Below, piece by piece: positions 9,199-17,298 of a DNA stretch of 39,625 bases. Made by a program: the position numbers and the translations under genes. The stretch comes from Demequinaceae bacterium (GTDB lineage Bacteria; Actinomycetota; Actinomycetes; Actinomycetales; Demequinaceae): the NCBI GenBank assembly GCA_024643505.1, contig JAHEMW010000004.1, positions 1 to 39,625 of the forward strand. Reading direction: 5' to 3'. Under the pieces are notes generated by a model. That model was not told the DNA's origin. It searched no databases and saw nothing but the letters and a program-made list of their open reading frames with translations. Position 1 is the first letter of the stretch. Each line of letters opens with the position of its first letter.

Positions 9199-10623
9199 AT
9201 GGAGCGAGCCGGCCGGGCTTCACTCATGGACCGCCTCGCCTCGGACCGCACACGTGACTACCTGACGATCTGGGCGATAGTTCTCCTCACGTCGGGCCAA
9301 GGCTTTCGCTACCTGCTCGGCATCCCGGCCTACGCGGCGCTCGCGGCACTCACCGTCACGACTGTCGCGGTGAGTTTTCGCGCATCGATCCCGAGCCTCA
9401 GGATCGCGCCAATCATTTACGCGTACACGGGTCTCGCGACGCTGAGCATCCTGTGGTCAGCAACCCGCACCGTCACGGTGATTGCGGTGGTGGCGCTGCT
9501 TGCGACGACGTACATGGCCGTAGCGTCCGTGCGACGAACGAGCGCGCTGAGGTTCATGGAATTGCTGTATCGCGGCCTCCAGATCAGCCTTTTCATCGGC
9601 ATCGCGTTCGAGATGATCGTCGCCTTCATCATCCGCAGCCCTATCTCGCCGCTATCGATGGACCTCGCGAAGATCGCTGGCGTTGACGCGGGCGCGGTGC
9701 CGATCTGGTCGGAGAACAATCTCCTTGAGGGTGGCCCGATCCAGGGTTTCGTGGGCAACCGCAACCCATTCGCGGCGATTGCGCTGCTCACGACCATCGT
9801 TACCGTCATCCTGATGCTCGAGCGCAGATTGCGCCGGCCCGACGCCATCGTGACACTCGCTGCCGCGTTCGCCGTTTACCTGTTGACCGCCTCGGCGACG
9901 GTCACGGTGACGGCGCTGTACGTTGCGGCGTTGGCGCTGTCGGCGGTGGTCATCCGCCGTGTCGCGACCCCGATCAAGCGGACTCTTTCGTTTGGCGTGC
10001 TCGGCGTCTCGGCCGTCGCCGCCGTGGTCACGATCAAGTACCGCGACCAGATCTTCGGAGCATTCGATCGCAATCCGGACGCGACGAATCGCACCGAAAT
10101 CTGGAACCAGGCGATGTCATACGCGCAGCAGCGGCCGGATGGCTATGGGTTCGTGGGGTATTGGCCGATCTGGGCGGAGCCATACAAGAGCATCAACTCT
10201 CACTTCGACATGATCGTCCCGCACGCCCACAACGCTTTCATCGATGCATGGCTCCAACTGGGGCTGATCGGCCTTGTGCTGCTTGTCGTCATCGTCGTAC
10301 TGGTGTTTGGAAGCGCGTGGCGACTCGTGGAGCGCGCCGACAAGGGCGACACGTATGTTCCGCTGGGGTGGGCGCTCCTGATCGCAGCCTTGCTGCTGCA
10401 ATCCTTGACGGAGTCGCGCCTGCTCATCGAGGGCGGGTGGTTCCTGCTCGTCGCACTGTTCTGCTCCGGGCCTGCGGTATTCAAGCTCACCATCGTGGAT
10501 CCGGAATTGGTCCACACGGGATCCGCTGCGGTGAAGCGCTCGGTGCCGTTCGCACGAAAGCCGCACACTGATGACCCCGCCGTGGCTGACGGCCCCGCTT
10601 CGGCTGACGACGCGCGTCAGTAG
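9199..10623 (+). CDS. O-antigen ligase/polymerase-like (Wzy_C type) membrane protein
   Basis: About 10+ hydrophobic segments; GFVGNRNPFAAIALLTTIVTVI, NRTEIWNQAMSYAQQRPDGYGFVGYWPIW, PHAHNAFIDAWLQLGLIGLVLLVVI. Confidence 0.82.
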   Translation: MERAGRASLMDRLASDRTRDYLTIWAIVLLTSGQGFRYLLGIPAYAALAALTVTTVAVSFRASIPSLRIAPIIYAYTGLATLSILWSATRTVTVIAVVALLATTYMAVASVRRTSALRFMELLYRGLQISLFIGIAFEMIVAFIIRSPISPLSMDLAKIAGVDAGAVPIWSENNLLEGGPIQGFVGNRNPFAAIALLTTIVTVILMLERRLRRPDAIVTLAAAFAVYLLTASATVTVTALYVAALALSAVVIRRVATPIKRTLSFGVLGVSAVAAVVTIKYRDQIFGAFDRNPDATNRTEIWNQAMSYAQQRPDGYGFVGYWPIWAEPYKSINSHFDMIVPHAHNAFIDAWLQLGLIGLVLLVVIVVLVFGSAWRLVERADKGDTYVPLGWALLIAALLLQSLTESRLLIEGGWFLLVALFCSGPAVFKLTIVDPELVHTGSAAVKRSVPFARKPHTDDPAVADGPASADDARQ

Positions 10624-10638
10624 GGAACGGTCGACGGG

Positions 10639-11523
10639 TCAAGCAGCCTCAACCCGCGGGTTTCGAGCGTCCGCCGGGCCGAGTCCCCACCGCACCGCTC
10701 GGGTCGCGACGGAACCGCCGAGTGGCCCAAGGAGGCGTGTCGGGAGGCCCCCGATCCGGAGTTCGTCGCGCGCCCACCGCGGAAGCAGCGCCACGGAGCC
10801 TGCAGCAATGAGCGCGTAGGCGGGACGCGCGGCCCACGGCAAGGGAGGCTCGCGTAGCAAGAAGTGCGCGGTGTCGAGCGCGGCCTCCGAAGCTTCAAGT
10901 TCGGGACGGTAGGCCTCGAGACACTGCGCCAGCTCGGCGGTCGTGGCCGGCACGTCGGTCGCGCCGAGCGCGAGTGCGACGCGACCGGATTGGGAGACAT
11001 ATTCGTCGGCCTCCTCGTTCGTCAGGCGCTGTTCGCCGTAGCGCTGGTACGCCGCGAGAAACGAGTCAGCTTCTGCGATGTGGACCCACCGCAGCAAGTG
11101 CGGATCGCTCGCTCGAAATGACCGGCCGTCGGGCGCCTTGCCACGCACGCGGTCGTGCACGGCGCGCACTCGGTCCACCATTTCCTGCGCGTCGTCGGCG
11201 GTGCCGAAGGTCGTGAATGCGAGGAATGACGACGTGCGAGCGAGGCGCCCCCACGGGTCGCCACGATACCCAGAGTGCCCGGCGACGCCAGCCATCGCGA
11301 GCGGGTGAAGCGACTGCAGCAGCAGCGCGCGTAGTCCGCCAACGAACGTCGACGCGTCGCCGTGCACCCTGCGGATCGGGCTCCCGCGCGGGAACCAGCG
11401 CGGGCCAGGGGTGCCGTGGATGCGGCGACGCGCCTCATCGCCGTTCGGGCCGGCGATTCGCATGAAGAGCGCGTCGCCGACACGCGCCCGCATGCGCTCG
11501 ACGGGCTTGGCGATCGGGGTCAT
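10639..11523 (-). CDS. MpaB/rubber-oxygenase family protein (DUF2236)
   Basis: RVHGDASTFVGGLRALLLQSLHPLAMAGVAGHSGYRGDPWGRLARTSSFLAFTTFGTADDAQEMVDRVRAVH...GRSFRASDPHLLRWVHIAEADSFLAAYQRYG. Confidence 0.85.
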   Translation of the reverse strand: MTPIAKPVERMRARVGDALFMRIAGPNGDEARRRIHGTPGPRWFPRGSPIRRVHGDASTFVGGLRALLLQSLHPLAMAGVAGHSGYRGDPWGRLARTSSFLAFTTFGTADDAQEMVDRVRAVHDRVRGKAPDGRSFRASDPHLLRWVHIAEADSFLAAYQRYGEQRLTNEEADEYVSQSGRVALALGATDVPATTAELAQCLEAYRPELEASEAALDTAHFLLREPPLPWAARPAYALIAAGSVALLPRWARDELRIGGLPTRLLGPLGGSVATRAVRWGLGPADARNPRVEAA

Positions 11524-11562
11524 TCGGCCAGTATCACCCGGCGCGGCGACACAGTGGAACGG

Positions 11563-14034
11563 CTACTCGTTCTGTTCGATCGGGGCAACTCGCCAGATGC
11601 GGTCGAGGTAGTCCTGGATCGAGCGGTCGGACGAGAAGAATCCGGTGCGCGCGACGTTGAGAACCGCCGCGCGACTCCACGCGTCCTGGTTCGCGTATGC
11701 CGCTTCGACGCGCGCCTGAGCGTCCATGTACGAGCGGAAGTCCGCGAGTGCCATGAAGCGGTCCGAATGCAGCAGGTTCGACACGACAGGTGCAAACACC
11801 CCTGCGTCACCGGCCGAGAACGCTCCCGACGCGATGAGGTCAAGCGCCCCTCGCAGTTCCTCGTCGGAGCGGTAGTACTCGGACGGGTGGTAGCCCTGCG
11901 CCTCGAGAGCCGACGCTTCGGGTTCGGTGAGCCCGAAGAGGAAGAAGTTGTCGTCGCCAACGAGTTCACGGATCTCGACGTTCGCGCCGTCGTCCGTGCC
12001 AATGGTGAGCGCGCCGTTGAGCGCGAACTTCATGTTGCCGGTGCCCGACGCTTCCTTGCCCGCGAGCGAGATCTGCTCTGACAGGTCCGCGGCGGGAATG
12101 AGCGTCTCCGCGAGGGTGACGTTGTAATTCGCTGGGAAGGCGACCTTGAGGCGGCCCTTGAGCGACGCGTCGGCATTGATGGTGGAGCCAACGGCATTGA
12201 TGAGCGCAATCGTCTCCTTCGCCATGAAGTACCCGGGCGCGGCCTTCGCGCCAAACACGAATGTGCGCGCCGTGACGCTTTCGAGCGGCAGGCGTCCGGA
12301 GCGAATGCCCTCGTACAAGGAGACGATGTGCAGCAGTTTCAAGCTCTGACGCTTGTACTCGTGGAGCCGCTTGACCATGGCGTCGACCATGGCGTCGCCC
12401 GCGATCTCGATGCCGTCGCGAGCCGCGAGGACCTGTGCGAACCGCTGCTTATTCGCGAGTTTCACCTCGCGGAAGCGACGACGGAACTCGGCGTCGTTGG
12501 CGAGCGGTTCCAACTCTCGCAAGCGTTCGAGGTCGGTCACCCAGCCGTCGCCGATCGCCTCGGTGATCAGGCCGGAGAGTCCGGGGTTCGCGAGTCGCAC
12601 GAACCGTCGCGGCGTCACGCCGTTGGTGACGTTGGTGAACTTCTCTGGCCACATCTCAGCGAAATCGGCGAGCACCTTGTCTGCGAGGAGCTCAGAGTGC
12701 AGCGCGGCGACGCCGTTCACTTTGAATCCAGCGACCGTCGCGAGGTGCGCCATTCGCACAGCACGGTGCTGGCCCTCCGCGATGATCGACATCCGTTGGA
12801 CGCGCGCCTCGTCGCCCGGGAACGCGGCGCGGACCTGAGCAAGGAACTCCTGGTTAATGCGGTCAATGATCTCGAGGTGGCGCGGCAGGAGCCTGCCGAG
12901 CAGCTCGACTGGCCATACTTCGAGTGCCTCGGGCAACAAGGTGTGGCACGTGTATGCGAAGCACTTGCGGGTGACAGACCACGCAGCCTTCCACTCCCAG
13001 CCGAACTCATCGACGAGCAGTCGCATGAACTCAGGCACCGCGATCACAGGGTGAGTGTCGTTCAGTTGGTAGATGATCCGGTCCGGCAGCTTCGTCAGAT
13101 CGAAGTCCGGCGGCAGGACGTTCTGGAAGAGGTCGCGCAGCGAGCACGCCACGAAGAAGTACTGCTGCTGCAGGCGCAGCTCCTTGCCTTGGGGCGTGGA
13201 GTCCTCCGGATACAGCACCTTCGAGATGTTCTCGGCGAAGGTTTGGGCGCGAACGGCTTCGGCGTAGTCGCCAGCGTTGAAGATTTGCAGGTCGAACGCG
13301 TGCGTCGCTTCCGCGCTCCACAGGCGCAGCGTGTTGACGCGCCCATTGCGGTATCCGGGCACGAGGTAGTTGTAGGGGATTCCGTTGACTTTCCAGCCTG
13401 GCACCCAGCGGCGCGCCCCGTCGGGACCATCCGCGACCGGCTCGGTGTGCCCCGCGAATGACACCTCGACGGCGTTTTCGGGGTGCGGCAGCTCCCACGG
13501 CGATCCGAGCCGCAGCCAGTTGTCCGGCTGCTCGACCTGACGGCCGTCGACGAAGGTCTGGCGGAAGATCCCGTACTCGTAACGAATGCCGTACCCAACC
13601 GTCGGGACGTTCATGGTGGCGAGTGAATCGATGAAGCACGCCGCGAGACGGCCGAGGCCGCCGTTGCCGAGGCCTGGCTCGACCTCCACTCCGCGCAGCT
13701 CCTCGATGTTGATGCCCAGGTGCGCGAGGGCATCGGCGGCGATCTCCTCGAGATCCGACGCGAGGAGGTTGTTCTCGAGCTGCGGGCCGAGCAGAAACTC
13801 GGCCGACAGGTACGCGACGGTCTTTGCCTGGTCGCGGTACTGGTTGCGCAACATCTCAAGCCAGCGCGTCATGAGGTAGTGACGAACGGTGCGGGCCAGG
13901 GCCAGGTACTTGTCGTTGTCCGACGCTCGGTCAAGGTCGACGCCCTGGCCGAAATTTAGCTCTCGCAGAAATTCGCGGGTGAAGCTCTCGACGGTATGCA
14001 GGCGGGCCGCGACGGGCGGCATGTTCTCATTCAC
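11563..14034 (-). CDS. glgP: Glycogen/starch/alpha-glucan phosphorylase
   Basis: LARTVRHYLMTRWLEMLRNQYRDQAKTVAYLSAEFLLGPQLENNL...GLGNGGLGRLAACFIDSLATM...GKEASGTGNMKFALNGALTIGTDDGANVEI (PLP-binding region). Confidence 0.97.
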   Translation of the reverse strand: MNENMPPVAARLHTVESFTREFLRELNFGQGVDLDRASDNDKYLALARTVRHYLMTRWLEMLRNQYRDQAKTVAYLSAEFLLGPQLENNLLASDLEEIAADALAHLGINIEELRGVEVEPGLGNGGLGRLAACFIDSLATMNVPTVGYGIRYEYGIFRQTFVDGRQVEQPDNWLRLGSPWELPHPENAVEVSFAGHTEPVADGPDGARRWVPGWKVNGIPYNYLVPGYRNGRVNTLRLWSAEATHAFDLQIFNAGDYAEAVRAQTFAENISKVLYPEDSTPQGKELRLQQQYFFVACSLRDLFQNVLPPDFDLTKLPDRIIYQLNDTHPVIAVPEFMRLLVDEFGWEWKAAWSVTRKCFAYTCHTLLPEALEVWPVELLGRLLPRHLEIIDRINQEFLAQVRAAFPGDEARVQRMSIIAEGQHRAVRMAHLATVAGFKVNGVAALHSELLADKVLADFAEMWPEKFTNVTNGVTPRRFVRLANPGLSGLITEAIGDGWVTDLERLRELEPLANDAEFRRRFREVKLANKQRFAQVLAARDGIEIAGDAMVDAMVKRLHEYKRQSLKLLHIVSLYEGIRSGRLPLESVTARTFVFGAKAAPGYFMAKETIALINAVGSTINADASLKGRLKVAFPANYNVTLAETLIPAADLSEQISLAGKEASGTGNMKFALNGALTIGTDDGANVEIRELVGDDNFFLFGLTEPEASALEAQGYHPSEYYRSDEELRGALDLIASGAFSAGDAGVFAPVVSNLLHSDRFMALADFRSYMDAQARVEAAYANQDAWSRAAVLNVARTGFFSSDRSIQDYLDRIWRVAPIEQNE

Positions 14035-14041
14035 AGACAGA

Positions 14042-14047
14042 AACCTA
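14042..14047 (-). promoter_or_regulatory. Candidate -10 (TAGGTT), 7 nt upstream of glgP GTG 14034
   Basis: TAGGTT-tctgtct-GTG; no Shine-Dalgarno. Confidence 0.4.
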
Positions 14048-14135
14048 GCGGTTGAGGTTCACAAGCAAGAAACCCCAGGTTACGCGTACAAAATGGGGGT
14101 CACGAACCACGCGACCTGTGGGGCAAGAGCGCAGG

Positions 14136-14885
14136 CTAGTGGTGCGCGGCTGCCGCGGCGGCGGCACCCACAATTCCCGCCGCGTTGAACAGTTCAGCGG
14201 GAACGATGGGTGTGCGCAGCGAGAGTCTCGGCAAGAAACTTGCGTGCTCCTTAGAGACGCCTCCACCGACGATGAAGAGGTCGGGCCAAAAGAGGTTCTC
14301 GATCTCGGTGAAGTAGCGCTGCAGGTTGGCGATCCACTCGTCGTCGCTGAGCGAATGACGATCGCGCGCGGACTCCGCCGCGTACTCCTCGGCGTCGTGG
14401 CCATCGATGATGATGTGTCCGAATTCCAGGTTGGGTACCAGCGTCCCGTCGACGATCATCGCGGTGCCGATTCCGGTTCCGAGCGTCGCGAGGAAGATGA
14501 CTCCGTCTCGGCCGTGTGCGGCGCCGTAGCGAAACTCGCCATAGCCGGCCGCGTCGGCGTCGTTGAGCACGTACACGTCACGCCCGGAGTGGTCGCGGAT
14601 CACTGCGCCGAGGTCTGTCCCAATCCACGCGTCGTCAACATTTGCGGCCGTCCGTACGACGCCGTGTTGCACGACTCCTGGGAACGCGACGCCAATCGCA
14701 ATCTCTGGAGCAGGGTTGAAGTGCGCGATGACTTCGGCGACGGTCGCGCCGACAGCCTCCGGGGTCGCGGGTTGCGGGGTAGGAATGCGGAATCGGCCCT
14801 CGAGAAACTCGCCCGCGTCCAGATCTACTGGCGCGCCCTTGATGCCGCTCCCGCCGATGTCGACTCCAAATCCGATGTGTGTCAT
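14136..14885 (-). CDS. ppgK: Polyphosphate glucokinase (ROK family)
   Basis: MTHIGFGVDIGGSGIKGAPVDLDAGEFLEGRFRIPTPQPATPEAV...LGTGIGTAMIVDGTLVPNLEFGHI; ATG overlaps the map stop. Confidence 0.92.
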   Translation of the reverse strand: MTHIGFGVDIGGSGIKGAPVDLDAGEFLEGRFRIPTPQPATPEAVGATVAEVIAHFNPAPEIAIGVAFPGVVQHGVVRTAANVDDAWIGTDLGAVIRDHSGRDVYVLNDADAAGYGEFRYGAAHGRDGVIFLATLGTGIGTAMIVDGTLVPNLEFGHIIIDGHDAEEYAAESARDRHSLSDDEWIANLQRYFTEIENLFWPDLFIVGGGVSKEHASFLPRLSLRTPIVPAELFNAAGIVGAAAAAAAHH

Positions 14886-15763
14886 GGCAGTGTCAAGACC
14901 TCCGGTCCCGTGTCGGTGATGAGGATGGTGTGCTCAAATTGCGCGACCCACGACCCGTCGTCCGTCACGACCGTCCAGCCGTCGTCCCACTCGTGGCTCG
15001 ATTCCGAACCCGCGCACAGCATGGGCTCGACGGTGAAGACCATTCCAGGCTCGATGAGGTCGTCGTGATCAGGTGCCGCGTCGTAGTGGGGAACGATGAG
15101 TCCCGTGTGGAAAGCCGGCCCGACGCCGTGCCCCGTGTAGTTGCGCACGGACTCGTAGCCGAAGCGAGTCGCGTACTTCTCGATCACGCGACCGATGACA
15201 TTAACCTGGCGGCCGGGCGCCGCCGCCCGAATCCCACGCATCATGGCCTCGTGCGTCACCTCGACGAGTTGACGCGACGCTTGCGAACCTTCGCCGGCGA
15301 TGAACGATCCGCAATTGTCTCCGTGAACGCCGTCTTTGAACGCGGTGATGTCCACTTTGACGATGTCGCCCTCGTGGATTTCCGTGTCATCGGGCACGCC
15401 GTGGCAGATCACCTCGTTGACCGATGTGCACAAGGACTTGGGGAAGGCCGGGCGCCCCGCGCTTCCGGGGTATCCGAGCGTCGACGGATACGCGCGGTGG
15501 TCGAGCACGAATTCGTGGCCGATGCGGTCGAGTTCGTCGGTGGTGATTCCGGGGCGAACGTGCCGCCCGACCTCGGCAAGCGCTTGCGCCGCGATGCGCG
15601 CGCTGACGCGGATACGGTCGATCATCTCGGCGTCATGAATGTCGCCGCCTTGCCACCGGGCGGCGCGCTTCTTGCCGACGTAGTCGGGCCGCGCGATCCC
15701 GCCTGGAACCGAACGCAAGGGTGACACGACACCCTTGACAATGCTCTCGCGTCCGGGGGCCAT
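14882..15763 (-). CDS. map: Methionine aminopeptidase, type I
   Basis: TSVNEVICHGVPDDTEIHEGDIVKVDITAFKDGVHGDN...YTGHGVGPAFHTGLIVPHY...IEPGMVFTVEPML. Start MAPGRES at 15763. Confidence 0.96.
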   Translation of the reverse strand: MAPGRESIVKGVVSPLRSVPGGIARPDYVGKKRAARWQGGDIHDAEMIDRIRVSARIAAQALAEVGRHVRPGITTDELDRIGHEFVLDHRAYPSTLGYPGSAGRPAFPKSLCTSVNEVICHGVPDDTEIHEGDIVKVDITAFKDGVHGDNCGSFIAGEGSQASRQLVEVTHEAMMRGIRAAAPGRQVNVIGRVIEKYATRFGYESVRNYTGHGVGPAFHTGLIVPHYDAAPDHDDLIEPGMVFTVEPMLCAGSESSHEWDDGWTVVTDDGSWVAQFEHTILITDTGPEVLTLP

Positions 15764-15770
15764 ACCTGGC

Positions 15771-15776
15771 AGTCTA
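15771..15776 (-). promoter_or_regulatory. Candidate -10 (TAGACT), 7 nt upstream of map ATG 15763
   Basis: TAGACT-gccaggt-ATG on the minus strand. Confidence 0.42.
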
Positions 15777-15794
15777 TTCACGGAGGTAGGCGCC

Positions 15795-16001
15795 ATGACA
15801 GACGAGGGTCAGAGCAAGCCAGAGTACTTCTACAACACGCGCACGAAGATGGTCGAGAAGGGGCGACTCAGTTCGTGGGAGTACCTCATGGGCCCGTACG
15901 ACACCCCTGAGCAGGCCGAGAACGCGATCGAAATTGCCCGCAAGCGCAACGCTGCATGGGACGACGATGACGCGAAGTGGACGGGCGAAGAGGACGAGTG
16001 A
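15795..16001 (+). CDS. Small SPOR-domain-like protein (68 aa)
   Basis: MTDEGQSKPEYFYNTRTKMVEKGRLSSWEYLMGPYDTPEQAENAIEIARKRNAAWDDDDAKW; strong Shine-Dalgarno CGGAGG. Confidence 0.8.
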   Translation: MTDEGQSKPEYFYNTRTKMVEKGRLSSWEYLMGPYDTPEQAENAIEIARKRNAAWDDDDAKWTGEEDE

Positions 16002-16492
16002 CCCCGTCGGGGCAGGCGCGTTTCTGGGTCCTCATCGCAGTCTTTGCCCTCCTCGTTGCCGGCAGCGCGGACGTCTCAGCCACGCTCTGGCGCTGGAGCG
16101 CGGGAACGAAGGCGGGGTCCGAGGCTGCAACCGCCGCAGGGGGCGCGAACGTCGCGCTACCGCTGATCTCGCTCGGGCTGATGGTGACGGCCGGGCTGCT
16201 CGCGATATGGCTCGTACGGTGCGTGGTGGGATGGCGCGCGGCGCGGCGCGGCCATCGCGGTTATCGCGCGAGTTCGGGTAGCGGGCGGGTCACCGCCGCG
16301 ATCTGGGCGCTCGTCGTGGCGAACCTCGCGGCGACCGTGGTGTTGACGGCAGTTGCTCTCGCCGGGGACCAGCCGCAGTCGGTCACTGCCACCGCCGGTG
16401 TCGACGTGCTGACCACGGGCTCAAATGCGTGGGTGTTGCTGTACTACCGCACGGCCCGACGCTGGGACGGCGCCCGCGCGCTCGCCGGCTAA
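15998..16492 (+). CDS. Small membrane protein of unknown function (about 4 TM)
   Basis: GTG 15998 overlaps the upstream TGA (GTGA). VTPSGQARFWVLIAVFALLVAGSADVSATLWRW...VLTTGSNAWVLLYYRTARRWD. Confidence 0.65.
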   Translation: MTPSGQARFWVLIAVFALLVAGSADVSATLWRWSAGTKAGSEAATAAGGANVALPLISLGLMVTAGLLAIWLVRCVVGWRAARRGHRGYRASSGSGRVTAAIWALVVANLAATVVLTAVALAGDQPQSVTATAGVDVLTTGSNAWVLLYYRTARRWDGARALAG

Positions 16493-17298
16493 GTCGAGAA
16501 CGTGTGTTCTGGGCCGGGGAACGTGCCCCGCTTCACCTCGTTGACGTAGTCCGCCGCCGCGCCATGCAGGTGCGAGCCGACGCTGCCAAACGCCTTGGAG
16601 AACGACGGATGCCAGTCGCCGACGCCCGCCATGTCTAGCCACACGAGCACCTGGCCGTCCGTGTGCGGGCCCGCACCGATGCCAATAGTAGGAATGGAGA
16701 GCTCGCGAGTGATCGCGGTCGCGACGGGTTCGATCACCATCTCGAGGACGATCGCGAATGCGCCCGCGTCCTGCAGCGCAACGGCGTCGGCGAGCATGGC
16801 CTCGAGCGCCCCGTCTCCGCGGCCCTGAATTCTCCGACCACCGAGCGCATTTTCACTTTGAGGTGTGAAGCCGAGGTGGCCCATAAACGGGATCCCCGCC
16901 TCGGTGACGGCCTTGACCTGACGCGCGACTCGACGCCCGCCCTCGAACTTGACCGCGTTCGGCCCGCCGAGCTTCATCATCCGGATGGAACTCGCAACTG
17001 CCTGCTCTGGTGAGATCTCGTAGCAGCCGAACGGCAGGTCAGCGACGACGAACGCAGCCGATGCTCCGCGCGACACCGCGCGCGCGAAGGGAATCATGTC
17101 GTCGAGTTCAACGGCCGAGGTGTCGTCGAAACCGAGAATGTTGTCCGCGAGCGAGTCGCCGACGAGCAGAATGTCTGCGCCCGCGGCGTCGAAGATTCTC
17201 GCGGTTGGCGTGTCGTAGGCGGTGAGCATGGCGATCTTCTCGCCGCGCGCCTTCATGTCGGCGAAGTGGTGGATGCGCACGCGCTTGCGGTCCGTCAT
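16489..17298 (-). CDS. panB: 3-methyl-2-oxobutanoate hydroxymethyltransferase
   Basis: KIAMLTAYDTPTARIFDAAGADILLVGDSLADNILGFDDTSAVELDDMI...PFMGHLGFTPQSENALGG; overlaps the nadE stop (ATGA). Confidence 0.97.
   Translation of the reverse strand: MTDRKRVRIHHFADMKARGEKIAMLTAYDTPTARIFDAAGADILLVGDSLADNILGFDDTSAVELDDMIPFARAVSRGASAAFVVADLPFGCYEISPEQAVASSIRMMKLGGPNAVKFEGGRRVARQVKAVTEAGIPFMGHLGFTPQSENALGGRRIQGRGDGALEAMLADAVALQDAGAFAIVLEMVIEPVATAITRELSIPTIGIGAGPHTDGQVLVWLDMAGVGDWHPSFSKAFGSVGSHLHGAAADYVNEVKRGTFPGPEHTFST

Noticed and set aside
11362-13461. Large plus-strand ORFs (11362..12081, 12328..13461) across mpaB-like and glgP genes
   Set aside because: Antisense shadow ORFs in a high-GC context; no domain signal.
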